DNA of 64,000 nucleotides. Source: Candidatus Eisenbergiella intestinipullorum. GTDB taxonomy: Bacteria; Bacillota; Clostridia; Lachnospirales; Lachnospiraceae. Made by a program: the position numbers and the translations under genes. Shown one piece after another: positions 32,250-43,477 of this stretch. The notes below the pieces were generated by a model. The model did not search any database and was not told where the DNA came from. It saw only the letters and a list, made by a program, of their open reading frames with translations. Numbering within the stretch: position 1 is the stretch's first letter; each line of letters opens with the position of its first letter. The stretch spans positions 1 to 64,000 of the forward strand of contig DWWH01000062.1 of assembly GCA_019119815.1 (NCBI GenBank), given 5' to 3'.

Positions 32250-32969
32250 ATGTTTTCCTGGGTAGTACTGATCTTGGCGGCTGTATATCTGTATCATGGA
32301 TATTTGAGAAGCAGGGTGGACAGGAGAAAGCTTTCCCACAGCTCCTATTATGATGTGGCCTACGGCGGAGAGAAAAAATGTGCCGCCCAGGCGGCGGCCA
32401 TTCTCAGGGATGTGAGCGGATACGGGAAGATCCTGTCCGGCTGGCGGTATCTTTCCGGGGACGGCCCGGTCCTGGCAGATGTGGTCCTGATCCATGAGAC
32501 CGGCGTGTATGTGCTGGAAACCAAGGACTATACGGGCTGGATCTTTGGGGATCCCCGGGAGGAATACTGGGTTCAGATGCTGGATGGGGGAAGATATACC
32601 TCCTGCCGCAATTATTTCTACAATCCCCTTCTGCAGACGCAAGCCTGTATCGACGCCATGAAGGAGGTCCTTTCCGACATGAAATGGCTGCCGCTGTATT
32701 CCCTGGCGGTGTTCGGGAATGGCTGTGAACTGGAAAATGCCGGCCTGTCCGATGAGAGCAGGAAGATCATCCGGTTAAAGCAGCTTTCCTATACCATGTA
32801 CGGCATGGTCCGCGCTTCCCGTACATTCCTTTCCCGTCAGGTCATCGATGAGATTGAGGAAAGGCTCAGCGTCTGCTGCGCCGGCCCGTGCCGTCCGTTC
32901 GCCGAACAGTGCGGAGAATGCCGGCGCCGGCCTGAAGCCGGTCCGCAAAAGGCAAAGTTTCGGCCTTGA
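32250..32969 (+). CDS. NERD domain protein, membrane-anchored
   Basis: Protein of 239 residues with one N-terminal hydrophobic helix (FSWVVLILAAVYLYHGYL) and a nuclease-related (NERD) domain. ADVVLIHETGVYVLETKDYTGWIFG contains the D...E-x-K arrangement of the PD-(D/E)XK-like fold. LYSLAVFGNGCELE follows. The C-terminus has cysteine pairs (CCAGPCRPFAEQCGEC), which might form a metal site. The start at 32250 is set by GGAGG upstream. Its stop codon lies within the -35 region of the valS leader promoter, so the two units are tightly packed. Function unknown. Confidence 0.85.
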   Translation: MFSWVVLILAAVYLYHGYLRSRVDRRKLSHSSYYDVAYGGEKKCAAQAAAILRDVSGYGKILSGWRYLSGDGPVLADVVLIHETGVYVLETKDYTGWIFGDPREEYWVQMLDGGRYTSCRNYFYNPLLQTQACIDAMKEVLSDMKWLPLYSLAVFGNGCELENAGLSDESRKIIRLKQLSYTMYGMVRASRTFLSRQVIDEIEERLSVCCAGPCRPFAEQCGECRRRPEAGPQKAKFRP

Positions 32970-32994
32970 CAAAAACGTCGGTCTTTACTATAGT
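32966..32994 (+). promoter_or_regulatory. Promoter of the valS leader
   Basis: TTGACA (32966-32971), a 17-bp spacer and TATAGT (32989-32994). The -35 contains the NERD stop codon (32967-32969). Confidence 0.82.
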
Positions 32995-33044
32995 AGAACA
33001 TATCCCGCGGCGGGAAGCTGTAGACGCCGAACCGGAGATTCGGT

Positions 33045-33080
33045 GCGCGTGCCTCAGCAACGCTTCGGTATGGAAGGAAA
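33045..33080 (+). repeat. Sequence resembling the 3' end of the leader repeat
   Basis: GCCTCAGC, then ACGCTTCGGTATGGAAGG, mirrors the tail of the structured leader repeat (GCCTCAGCGTAGA, then ACGCTTCGGCATGGAGG). Here it lies at the start of the valS leader with no coding start attached and without stems 1-3. Shared ancestry or chance are both possible. Confidence 0.4.
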
Positions 33081-33382
33081 AGATGAGGAAGAAGAGGAGT
33101 ACGCAGATCTCTTCACCAGAGAGGACGGCCCGTAGGCTGGAAGGCTGTCCGGGAGCAGGATGTGCGGAAGGTAGCTTTGGAGTCGGAAGGCAGAACGGAG
33201 CGGATGCCGGACGGTACGGGCCGGAGGGAGAACGCTTTCAGTAAGCTTTCACGCTTCATCCCCGTTAAAGGATGAGACTTTTACAGAAGTTGCAACGAGG
33301 CCGGATTTTCGTAAGAGTCCGGCGAACAAAGGTGGTACCGCGCAAACGCGCCCTTTGCCCTGATCGGGTAAAGGGCGTTTTC
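33075..33382 (+). ncRNA. T-box riboswitch, valine-specific
   Basis: Valyl-tRNA-sensing leader. The specifier loop reads AAG-GTA-GC-TTTGGAG with Val codon GTA at 33171-33173. The T-box core GGTGGTACCGCGC is at 33331-33343. The terminator CGCCCTTTGCCC/GGGTAAAGGGCG with a short T run ends at 33382. It controls valS in cis. Confidence 0.92.
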
Positions 33383-33396
33383 TAATGGAGGTAAAC

Positions 33397-36060
<2,664 letters not shown>

Positions 36061-36087
36061 GGCCATAAAAAGGCATACAAGAAAGGG

Positions 36088-36118
36088 ACGGAGGCTTCCC
36101 CGCGGAGGCCTCCGTCTT
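36088..36118 (+). terminator. Hairpin after valS
   Basis: GACGGAGGC and GCCTCCGTC make a 9-bp stem followed by TTCT. It is a weak candidate terminator between valS and folC. Confidence 0.45.
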
Positions 36119-36193
36119 CTGCGGCGCGAAGGCGGCAGGAGAGTTCTGGCTGCAGGCTCATTCCGCCGTCCGGAGCCGGGACTGGAGGTAAAC

Positions 36194-37522
36194 ATGCGTT
36201 TCAGCTATGAAGAAGCCGTAAACTATATTCTTGACGTTCCCAGATTTACGAAAAAAAATGCGCCGGAGGACACGGAGCATTTTTTTGAATTCCTGGGAAG
36301 GCCGGGGGAGGAAGCGAAGCTGGTACATGTGGCGGGCACCAACGGGAAGGGGTCGGTCTGTGCCTATATCGCTTCCGTGCTGGGGCGGGCCGGACTTTCC
36401 GTCGGGCTGTTTTCCTCTCCCCATCTGGTGGACATCCGGGAACGGTTCCGCCTGAATGGAGAGATGATCTCCCGGGAGGCGTTTGTTTCCTGCCTGGAGC
36501 AGGTGTTGGAGCGGCTGGAAGCCTTTCGGAAGGAAACAGAAAAGACGGGGTATCATCCCACCTTTTTTGAACTGCTGTTTTTCATGGGGATGCTCTGGTT
36601 TTCCGGGCAGGGAGCCCAGGCCATCGTTCTGGAAGCCGGGATGGGCGGCAGGCTGGATGCCACCAACGTGATCAAAAAGCCCGTGGTCTGCGTCATCACC
36701 CGCATCGGCCTGGACCACATGGAGTATCTGGGAGAGACAAAGGAGAAGATCGCCGGGGAAAAAGCGGGGATCATCAAGCCGCAGGTGCCGGTGGTCTTCT
36801 GGGACGAGATCCCTTCCGTCAGCCGCGTGATCGTCGAAAAAGCGAAAAAAACGGGCGCAGAGGCCATTCCCGTGTCGGAACGGGAAGTCGGTTTCTTTCA
36901 ATTTCAGAATAAAAGGATTGATTTTTCCATGCGCTCTGGGTATTATGAATATATTAGGGTCTGCCTGCATACGTCCGCCGTATACCAGCGTCAGAATGCC
37001 GCGCTGGCGGTCCGGGCGCTCGAGGTGATAGCCGGAAGGCTGAGGGAAGAAGCCGGGGAAACGGCGGGTGTTTCCCTCAGCCGGGAGACGATCGAGGAAG
37101 GGCTTTCGGCGGCCAGTTGGTCCGGACGGATGGAGGAAGTGCTTCCGGGCGTGGTGATCGACGGAGCGCACAATGAGGACGGCGTGGCCGCCTTCCTGGA
37201 AAGCGTTTCGCGCGACGGCTGTACGGGAAGGAGAAGCCTTCTTTTTTCCGCCGTTTCGGACAAGCGAAGCGGCAGGATGGCGGAGCAGATCCTGGAGAGC
37301 GGGCTTTTTGCACAGATCCTGACCGCGCCGATGGAGAGCGGCAGATCGCTGACAAAGGAACAGCTGAACGCGGTGTGGAAGGGAAGGGCAGGGCTGTATG
37401 ACAGCCCGGAGGAGGCGTTTCGTTTTCTGATCGGGCAGAAGGGCCCGCAGGATATGGTATACGCCGCCGGTTCCCTGTATCTGGCGGGACAGCTTCTGGC
37501 CTGCGAAAGGAATGAGCGGTAA
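36194..37522 (+). CDS. folC: Folylpolyglutamate/dihydrofolate synthase
   Basis: Mur-ligase-type ATP-dependent enzyme of 442 residues that adds glutamate to folates and often to dihydropteroate. The P-loop is VHVAGTNGKGSVCAYIASVL near residue 50. The folate-family strands VLEAGMGGRLDATNVIKKP and ITRIGLDHMEYLG (metal and omega loop) follow, with VVIDGAHNEDGV in the C-terminal domain. GGAGG gives a strong ribosome site. It lies at the head of a short run with the 56-residue protein and the TPR protein. No other folate gene is in the window. Confidence 0.94.
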   Translation: MRFSYEEAVNYILDVPRFTKKNAPEDTEHFFEFLGRPGEEAKLVHVAGTNGKGSVCAYIASVLGRAGLSVGLFSSPHLVDIRERFRLNGEMISREAFVSCLEQVLERLEAFRKETEKTGYHPTFFELLFFMGMLWFSGQGAQAIVLEAGMGGRLDATNVIKKPVVCVITRIGLDHMEYLGETKEKIAGEKAGIIKPQVPVVFWDEIPSVSRVIVEKAKKTGAEAIPVSEREVGFFQFQNKRIDFSMRSGYYEYIRVCLHTSAVYQRQNAALAVRALEVIAGRLREEAGETAGVSLSRETIEEGLSAASWSGRMEEVLPGVVIDGAHNEDGVAAFLESVSRDGCTGRRSLLFSAVSDKRSGRMAEQILESGLFAQILTAPMESGRSLTKEQLNAVWKGRAGLYDSPEEAFRFLIGQKGPQDMVYAAGSLYLAGQLLACERNER

Positions 37523-37560
37523 AAGGATGACTGACCGGAGTTTTCTGGAGGATATAGAGA

Positions 37561-37731
37561 ATGCTGGATTTTGAAGCGGAACTGAAGAAATTTCATCCCA
37601 GCCTTGAAGTGGATGAGGTGGAGGAAGCGATCTATAAGCACGGTTTAACGGACATCACCGATCTCCTCGTGGAGATTGAGAAGGACAGAAGGCCGCAGAG
37701 AGCGGAAGAAGACCGGGGGACCGAAGAATGA
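37561..37731 (+). CDS. Small acidic protein between folC and the TPR gene
   Basis: 56-codon gene with GGAGG before its ATG. Product begins LDFEAELKKFHPSLEVDEVE and is rich in Glu and Asp, predicted helical. Its stop overlaps the start of the TPR gene by ATGA, the classic coupling geometry, which makes it a real gene. No characterised family is recognised; it may act with the TPR membrane protein. Confidence 0.75.
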   Translation: MLDFEAELKKFHPSLEVDEVEEAIYKHGLTDITDLLVEIEKDRRPQRAEEDRGTEE

Positions 37732-39134
37732 ACTGTTATAACTGCGGAGCGCTTCTGACGGAAAATGATTTCTGTACCGGCTGCGGTGCCGATGTGAGAT
37801 ATTATAAGAAGATCATCGGCCTTTCCAATATGTATTACAACGACGGCCTGGAAAAGGCGCATGTACGGGACCTGTCCGGAGCGGTCAGAAGTCTGACGGA
37901 GTGTCTGAAGCTGAACAAATTTAATATCGATGCCAGGAATCTTCTCGGTCTGGTCTATTTTGAAATGGGAGAGACCGTGAACGCTCTCAGCGAGTGGGTC
38001 CTGAGCAAGAATCTGAAGGCGGAGAAGAACATCGCCGATGATTATATCGAAGCGGTCCAGAACAATCCCAGCCAGCTGGAGGGTCTGAACCAGGCCATCA
38101 AGAAGTACAATCAGGCGCTGGTCTACTGCCAGCAGGGAAGCCTGGATCTGGCGGTGATCCAGCTGAAAAAGGTGCTGTCCATCAATCCCCGCTTCCTGCG
38201 CGCACATCAGCTTCTGGCTCTTCTGTATATCCAGTCGGAGGACTGGGAAAAGGCGAAGCGGGAGCTGAACAAATGCAGCAGGATCGATGTGCGCAATACC
38301 ACCACGCTCCGGTACCTGCAGGAGGTCAACGCGGCGCTGGTGGAGGATGATGCGAAGGGAGCGCACCGGAACCGGAAATCGGAGGATGTGATCAAGTACC
38401 AGAGCGGGAATGAGACGATTATCCAGCCGGTCAATGTACAGGAGCCGAAGAAGAGCTTCGCCTTTCTGATCTACCTGCTGGTGGGAGCAGCTGTCGGCCT
38501 TGCCGTGGCACTCACCCTCGTCATGCCCGCAAGGATGCAGAGCCTGCGGACGCAGCTCAACGAAGAAAGCCGTGCGGTGGGAGAACAGCTGGAAAAGCGG
38601 AATGCGGAGCTTTCCGAACTGCAGGCGCAGGTGGAACAGCTGGAAGCACAGAATAAGGATCTTGTGGAGGAGCTGGACGCCTATGCCGGAACGGACGGGA
38701 CCCTGCAGACCGTAGAGGATCTTCTGAACGCGGCCTATATCTATCTGAACACGCCGGAGGATATTGAAGGGATAGCGGGAGCACTGGAAGCGGTCAGCGA
38801 GGAGAGCATGAATTCCGACACCATTTCCGCAGCGTACCGGAACCTGTATGATAAGCTTCTGGAGCTGACCGGTCCCGAGATCAGCCAGGCCTGTATGGAA
38901 AACGGAAATACGGCCTACCGGGACGGAGACTATGATACCGCCATCACAGAGCTGGAGCGTGCCTTCAGCTATGATGAGACCAACAGCGATGCCCTGCTGC
39001 TTCTGGGCGACGCATACCGAAGAAACGGAGACAGCCGGAACGCCAGGCAGATTTATGACCAGGTGACTGAGCTGTTCCCGAATACGGAGAACGCACGGAG
39101 GGCGCAGAACGCCCTCAGCGAGCTGGAAGGCTGA
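37728..39134 (+). CDS. Zinc-ribbon, TPR and membrane-spanning protein
   Basis: Protein of 468 residues. The N-terminal zinc ribbon CYNCGALLTENDFCTGCGAD is followed by TPR repeats (about 35-205), one membrane segment (FLIYLLVGAAVGLAVALTLV near residue 245) and a coiled coil (about 265-320). A second set of TPR repeats (about 400-465) ends the protein. The N-terminal half is probably cytoplasmic and the C-terminal half outside. This is a scaffold-like protein of unknown role. It is translationally coupled to the small acidic gene upstream, and a terminator follows before the spoIIA operon. Confidence 0.85.
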   Translation: MNCYNCGALLTENDFCTGCGADVRYYKKIIGLSNMYYNDGLEKAHVRDLSGAVRSLTECLKLNKFNIDARNLLGLVYFEMGETVNALSEWVLSKNLKAEKNIADDYIEAVQNNPSQLEGLNQAIKKYNQALVYCQQGSLDLAVIQLKKVLSINPRFLRAHQLLALLYIQSEDWEKAKRELNKCSRIDVRNTTTLRYLQEVNAALVEDDAKGAHRNRKSEDVIKYQSGNETIIQPVNVQEPKKSFAFLIYLLVGAAVGLAVALTLVMPARMQSLRTQLNEESRAVGEQLEKRNAELSELQAQVEQLEAQNKDLVEELDAYAGTDGTLQTVEDLLNAAYIYLNTPEDIEGIAGALEAVSEESMNSDTISAAYRNLYDKLLELTGPEISQACMENGNTAYRDGDYDTAITELERAFSYDETNSDALLLLGDAYRRNGDSRNARQIYDQVTELFPNTENARRAQNALSELEG

Positions 39135-39170
39135 AAATTTAATCAGGCGGACTTTCAACCGGAATGGACA

Positions 39171-39216
39171 AAAGAGAACTTTGCCTTGAATCAGAGAAGG
39201 CGGGTTCTCTTTTTTT
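39171..39216 (+). terminator. Terminator after the TPR gene
   Basis: AGAGAAC plus CCTT and AAGG plus GTTCTCT make an interrupted stem ending in seven T. Confidence 0.8.
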
Positions 39217-39318
39217 GTGCGATACATCCGGCAAGCGGCTGCCGTGCTTGCATGCGCAGCCATTTGCCGGGCAGCGGATAGCGAACAGCTTTGCTGTGAG
39301 CTGTCCGGGTATCGTGGA

Positions 39319-39353
39319 GATCGGATAAGGGAAGGTTCTTCCCCTATCCGATC
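39319..39353 (+). promoter_or_regulatory. Near-perfect palindrome upstream of spoIIAA
   Basis: GATCGGATAAGGGAAG and CTTCCCCTATCCGATC form a 16-bp stem with one mismatch and loop GTT. It lies about 45 nt before the spoIIAA start. No T run follows. It could be an operator or a leader structure of the sporulation operon. Confidence 0.55.
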
Positions 39354-39396
39354 GGTAAGGCGCATTGGTCCGGGAAAGAAAGAGAAAGGAGAAATT

Positions 39397-39717
39397 GTGA
39401 AGGTATTGGAAGAGGATTTCAGAGTGATCGACAACTGCCTGTGCATCCGGATGCCGGAGGAGGTGGATCACCATCATGCGCAGGAGCTCAGCAGGATTGC
39501 GGACCGCCATATCCTGGAGGAGCAGGTGGAAAACGTGCTGTTCGACTTTGAGGATACCCGATTCATGGACAGCTCGGGGATCGGCATCCTGATCGGCCGC
39601 TACCGGCTGATCTCCTGCTTTGGCGGGAAGGTCTATGCCGCCCATCCGGACAGTCAGATCCGCAGGATGCTGGAGATGTCCGGCATGAGGAAGATCGTGG
39701 AGATCATAGCGGAATGA
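39397..39717 (+). CDS. spoIIAA: Anti-sigma-F factor antagonist SpoIIAA
   Basis: STAS-domain protein of 106 residues that frees sigma-F from SpoIIAB in the forespore. The phosphorylatable serine motif FMDSSGIGILIGRY is intact. The start is GTG at 39397 with AAAGGAG upstream. It is first in the spoIIA operon, 61 nt ahead of spoIIAB. The upstream 39217-39396 region holds the palindrome and no other gene. Confidence 0.93.
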   Translation: MKVLEEDFRVIDNCLCIRMPEEVDHHHAQELSRIADRHILEEQVENVLFDFEDTRFMDSSGIGILIGRYRLISCFGGKVYAAHPDSQIRRMLEMSGMRKIVEIIAE

Positions 39718-39778
39718 AGATGCGACGCAGCTCAACAGATTTAAAATGCCGCTGACGCGGCGGAAAGCCGAGGTAGAG

Positions 39779-40234
39779 ATGAAGAATGAAATGAAAATGG
39801 AATTTGACGCGGTGTCAGAAAACGAGGGATTTGCGCGGGTGGCGGCAGCGGCTTTTGTCACGCCCCTGGATCCCACGCTGGAGGAGGTGGCGGACATCAA
39901 GACGGCCGTTTCGGAGGCGGTCACCAATGCGGTGATTCACGCCTATCCGGACTGGCCGGAGGACAGACCGCAGAAGGTGGAGCTGCGCTGCAGCATCAGC
40001 GGAGATGTCCTACATATTGAGATCGAAGATCACGGGATCGGGATCCCGGACGTGGAAAAGGCCATGGAGCCGCTGTTTTCCACCTGCCCGGATAAGGACC
40101 GGTCGGGCATGGGCTTTGCTTTCATGGAAGCGTTCATGGACGATCTGGAGGTGGAATCCACAGTGGGGCAGGGAACCCTGGTGAGGATGGAAAAGAAGCT
40201 GGGAACGCTGACCTGGGCGGAAGAAGAGGAATGA
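39779..40234 (+). CDS. spoIIAB: Anti-sigma-F factor SpoIIAB
   Basis: Serine kinase and sigma-F inhibitor of 151 residues. The GHKL ATPase boxes are present: N-box AVSEAVTNAVIHAY, G1 IEDHGIGIPD, G2 DRSGMGFAFMEAF. The start at 39779 has GAGG 5 nt upstream; the in-frame ATG at 39746 lacks a ribosome site. It is followed 12 nt later by sigF. Confidence 0.94.
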   Translation: MKNEMKMEFDAVSENEGFARVAAAAFVTPLDPTLEEVADIKTAVSEAVTNAVIHAYPDWPEDRPQKVELRCSISGDVLHIEIEDHGIGIPDVEKAMEPLFSTCPDKDRSGMGFAFMEAFMDDLEVESTVGQGTLVRMEKKLGTLTWAEEEE

Positions 40235-40246
40235 GGGGAGGACGGC

Positions 40247-40987
40247 GTGAAGGAAATATCAGTGCTGATTGCGCGGGCGCAGAAGGGTGACCGCAAGGCC
40301 AGAGAAGTACTGATAGAGAAAAATCTGGGACTGGTGCATCATATCGTAAGGCGGTTTGCCGGACGGGGATATGATATGGAGGATCTGTTTCAGATCGGTT
40401 CGATCGGCCTGATCAAGGCGATCGACAAATTCGACCTGTCCTATGAGGTACAGTTCTCCACCTATGCGGTTCCCATGATCACCGGGGAGATCAAGCGGTT
40501 TTTGAGGGACGACGGATTGATCCGGGTGAGCCGGACCCTGAAGGAAAACGGCTGGAAGGTGAAGCAGGCGGCACAGAAGCTGGCGCACAGTCTGGGAAGA
40601 GAGCCGGTGCTGGAAGAGATCGCAGAAGAAACCGGGCTGGAGAGACAGGAGGTGGTGCTCGCCATGGAGGCCGGGGTGGAGGTGGAATCCATCTACAGGC
40701 CCGTGGGACAGTCGGACGGAAACGAAATCCGGCTTCTGGACCGGGTAGCCGCTGATGGGGCGTCCGACGGCTGGGAGGATGAGGAAAAGGACAGGCTGCT
40801 GAACCATATGCTGCTGGTCCAGCTTCTGGAGGAGCTTCCGGAAACGGACCGGAAGCTGATCCGGATGCGCTATTTCGAGGATATGACCCAGAGCGAGGTC
40901 GCAAAGAATCTGGGAATCAGTCAGGTCCAGGTCAGCCGCCTGGAAAAGAAGATCCTCCTTGGCATGCGGCACAAGGTTCTGTGCTGA
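40247..40987 (+). CDS. sigF: Sporulation sigma factor SigF
   Basis: Sigma-70 family factor of 246 residues that directs early forespore transcription. Region 2 shows IVRRFAGRGYDMEDLFQIGSIGLIKAIDKFD, and region 4 ends MTQSEVAKNLGISQVQVSRLEKKIL, the helix-turn-helix. The start is GTG at 40247 with GGGGAGG upstream. It is last gene of the spoIIA operon; spoVAA and spoVAB follow 96 nt later, the common clostridial order. Confidence 0.94.
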   Translation: MKEISVLIARAQKGDRKAREVLIEKNLGLVHHIVRRFAGRGYDMEDLFQIGSIGLIKAIDKFDLSYEVQFSTYAVPMITGEIKRFLRDDGLIRVSRTLKENGWKVKQAAQKLAHSLGREPVLEEIAEETGLERQEVVLAMEAGVEVESIYRPVGQSDGNEIRLLDRVAADGASDGWEDEEKDRLLNHMLLVQLLEELPETDRKLIRMRYFEDMTQSEVAKNLGISQVQVSRLEKKILLGMRHKVLC

Positions 40988-41083
40988 AGGCTCCGGCCGG
41001 GATTTGAGTCAGGCTCCTCCTGCATAAAATCCGCCTGTTTTTCTCATACTGTGAGAAAGGGCCGCGGCCGGAAAGGAGCGAAA

Positions 41084-41716
41084 ATGGCAGCCGGAGAAAC
41101 GCTGTATCTGAAGCTGGAACGAAATGTGGAGACGCAGAAGGAGGACATCCGTCTGAGCGATCTGGGAAAGCTGGTCTGTGCCGACAGAGAGATCCTGGTC
41201 AGGGCGAAGACCCTGCGCATCTGCAGCTTCCGGAAGGAGAAACAGGGGCGCTGCATCGTCAGCGTGATGAAGATCGTGGAGGAGCTTAAGAAGCTCTGGC
41301 CTTCTTTGGAGATCCAGAACCTGGGGGAGACGGAGGTGGTCGTGGAGCGCGTGAAGGCGGAACAAAAAAAGGGAGTCTGGCTGTGGATGAAGACCGCTTT
41401 TGTCTGCCTGATCTGCTTTTTCGGGCCCGCCTTTACCATCATGGCCTTCCATAACGACATCGGCATCGGGGACGTGTTCGCCAGGATATATGAGATGACA
41501 ACGGGCCGGCCCTCGGACGGGATTACCATTCTGGAGATTTCTTATTCCATAGGGCTGGCGGCCGGGATCATTCTGTTCTTTAATCACATCGGCGGGAGGA
41601 GAATCACCAGGGATCCCACGCCGATTGAGGTGGAAATGCGCATTTACGAGGATCAGGTGAACAATGCATTGGTGGAAACGGCGGACAGAGAGGGGGAGAT
41701 GATCGATGCTTCCTGA
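41084..41716 (+). CDS. spoVAA: Stage V sporulation protein AA
   Basis: Component of the SpoVA dipicolinate transport complex of the spore, 210 residues. A soluble N-terminal part (TLYLKLERNVETQKEDIRLSDLGKL) is followed by two membrane segments (TAFVCLICFFGPAFTIMAF and SIGLAAGIILFFNHIG). The start at 41084 has AAAGGAG. It overlaps spoVAB by 11 nt. Forespore (sigma-G) expression is expected from other species; no promoter is assigned here. Confidence 0.9.
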   Translation: MAAGETLYLKLERNVETQKEDIRLSDLGKLVCADREILVRAKTLRICSFRKEKQGRCIVSVMKIVEELKKLWPSLEIQNLGETEVVVERVKAEQKKGVWLWMKTAFVCLICFFGPAFTIMAFHNDIGIGDVFARIYEMTTGRPSDGITILEISYSIGLAAGIILFFNHIGGRRITRDPTPIEVEMRIYEDQVNNALVETADREGEMIDAS

Positions 41717-42212
41717 AAACGTCCTGCATGGGCTTCTTTTACAGGCGGGTCTTGCTGTTGCGGGGGTCAGCAGCGGTCTTCTGGTGGCGGGCGGCGTGTT
41801 CACTGTCCTGCTGTCCGTTGGCCTGGTCCCCCGCTTTGCCGGAAAGACCCATACCGGACAGAGGATCTTTTTGTATGAGGAAATGGTGGTGTTCGGGACG
41901 CTTCTGGGAAATTTCTTGAGCGTATCCGACTGCGCGGCCGGAGCCGTCCGGAGGCTGTATGGCTTTCTGGCGGAACAGGCGGCGGGACTGTGGGAGGTGT
42001 TTACGGTCTGCATGCCGGCTCTTTTCGGACTCTTTGCCGGGATCTTTGTGGGATGTCTGGCCCTGGCGATTGCAGAGATGCTGGATTCCATCCCCATTTT
42101 TGCCAGGAGGATCTCCTTTCGCCATGGCCTGGGACTCGCCGTGCTTTCCGTGTCGCTGGGGAAGCTGGCAGGAAGCCTGTACTATTTTTTCGGGAAATTT
42201 TTTGTTTCCTGA
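41706..42212 (+). CDS. spoVAB: Stage V sporulation protein AB
   Basis: Membrane protein of 168 residues with about four to five hydrophobic segments, including GGVFTVLLSVGLVPRFAGKTHT and LFGLFAGIFVGCLALAIAEMLDSIPIFARRI, which are characteristic of SpoVAB. It is translationally coupled to spoVAA (11-nt overlap). The remaining spoVA genes are scattered at 49559, 52845 and 57509. Confidence 0.9.
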   Translation: MLPENVLHGLLLQAGLAVAGVSSGLLVAGGVFTVLLSVGLVPRFAGKTHTGQRIFLYEEMVVFGTLLGNFLSVSDCAAGAVRRLYGFLAEQAAGLWEVFTVCMPALFGLFAGIFVGCLALAIAEMLDSIPIFARRISFRHGLGLAVLSVSLGKLAGSLYYFFGKFFVS

Positions 42213-42254
42213 GGGAGGGCGGGATGCGCCGGATGTCCCCGGGCAGAGGAAGTC

Positions 42255-42848
42255 TCAGATGATGTCCACGTCCCCTTCGTGCATCATATAGCTGGCGAAC
42301 ACATACATGGCGGCCCAGAAAAAAGCCGGATATTCCTCCGAACAGGCGAAGATCTGCGGCCGGACGGAAAAGAAGGGAGAGATCTTGCCGATGACGGTGG
42401 ACGCCCGGACAAACAGGACGCTCTGATCCTTCTGCCTGTCCGCCGTCCATTCCCCATAGGGGGTCTGAATATCCAGGTGAACTCCCTGCGGCGGGCGGAT
42501 GAGGGAAACCGCACCGCTGCAGGAGCGGCAGGTCAGCTGAGCCGTCGCACAGATGTCATCCTTAAGATCGGCCCGGTAGCAGATCCCGCTTTCGGTTCGG
42601 AGCAGATCTGTCTCCCCGATGGTCCCTCCGCCGCTTCGGATCAGCTTTGCCGGGCCGATAAGCTTTTTCTGAAGGATGCTGATCCTTTCTTCTGCCGCTG
42701 CGGCAAAACGGGAAGAGGAACGGCCGTGCGGCAGGCCGGAAGCTCTGGCGCTGCTGCCCTCCGGAAGCTCCTTCTGCAAACCTCTGCCTGCCGGAGAAGA
42801 ACAGGAAAGATGAAAACCGCCGAGTGCGGGTCTGATCTGAAGAATCAT
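42255..42848 (-). CDS. Hypothetical protein
   Basis: Protein of 197 residues after a GGAGG site. It starts ILQIRPALGGFHLSCSS, has a polar and arginine-rich middle, and ends with PFFSVRPQIFACSEEYPAFF, WAAMYVFASYMMHEGDVDII. No signal peptide, membrane helix or known domain can be named. It sits between spoVAB (convergent) and the chromate transporter pair (co-directional). A GGAGCGC/GCGCTCC stem lies just before its start. Confidence 0.65.
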   Translation of the reverse strand: MILQIRPALGGFHLSCSSPAGRGLQKELPEGSSARASGLPHGRSSSRFAAAAEERISILQKKLIGPAKLIRSGGGTIGETDLLRTESGICYRADLKDDICATAQLTCRSCSGAVSLIRPPQGVHLDIQTPYGEWTADRQKDQSVLFVRASTVIGKISPFFSVRPQIFACSEEYPAFFWAAMYVFASYMMHEGDVDII

Positions 42849-42901
42849 GATAACCTCCGTTTCCGGAGCGCTGTTTCGGCGCTCCCTTATCAGAAAGCGC
42901 T

Positions 42902-43477
42902 TTAAAGGGCGCTTCCTGTCAGTGTATACAGAATGCCTCCCGCGATCCCGCATCCCAGCATGACGAAGATGGGATTGGTCTTTCCTCTGCGCAGGATAAA
43001 GAAGGACAGAAGAAAGAGCAGGACGGCGATCAGGTTGGTTCCTCCGGGCTTCAGGGAAATGCTCTCCTGATCCCATACGGCAAGACACAGGATCGACAGC
43101 CCGGCAGAGGCGATGAGCGCCACGATGGCCGGACGCAGGCCGGACAGGGTGCCCTGTATGTAGGCGAGATTTCCATACCTGAAATAGAGCCAGGCCAGCG
43201 TGAGGACGATCAGGCAGGAGGGCAACACGCAGCCGACTGTGGCAACGATGGCTCCGGGAATGCCTGCGGTGCGCATGCCCACAAAGGTGGAAGAGTTGAT
43301 GGTGATCGGTCCGGGAGTCATTTCGGCAATGGTGATCAGATCGGTGAATTCCGTCATGCTCAGCCAGCCGTGACCGGCCACTACCTGCTCCTGAATCAGC
43401 GGGATGGCGGCCATGCCTCCTCCGAAGCTGAGAAGCCCGATTTGAAAAAAGCTGAGAAACAGATCCAGAAAATTCAT
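42902..43477 (-). CDS. Chromate transporter, half protein B
   Basis: Short-chain CHR-family protein of 191 residues with about six membrane segments. Signature FQIGLLSFGGGMAAIPLIQEQVV and ITIAEMTPGPITINSSTFVG are conserved in ChrA halves. It overlaps its partner gene by 4 nt (ATGA), so the two halves probably work as a heterodimer. The natural substrate may be chromate, sulfate or another oxyanion; resistance is not implied. Confidence 0.9.
   Translation of the reverse strand: MNFLDLFLSFFQIGLLSFGGGMAAIPLIQEQVVAGHGWLSMTEFTDLITIAEMTPGPITINSSTFVGMRTAGIPGAIVATVGCVLPSCLIVLTLAWLYFRYGNLAYIQGTLSGLRPAIVALIASAGLSILCLAVWDQESISLKPGGTNLIAVLLFLLSFFILRRGKTNPIFVMLGCGIAGGILYTLTGSAL

Noticed and set aside
37632..39446. 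604-codon minus-strand frame opposite the TPR gene
   Set aside because: Antisense shadow crossing three features, including the terminator at 39171-39216.
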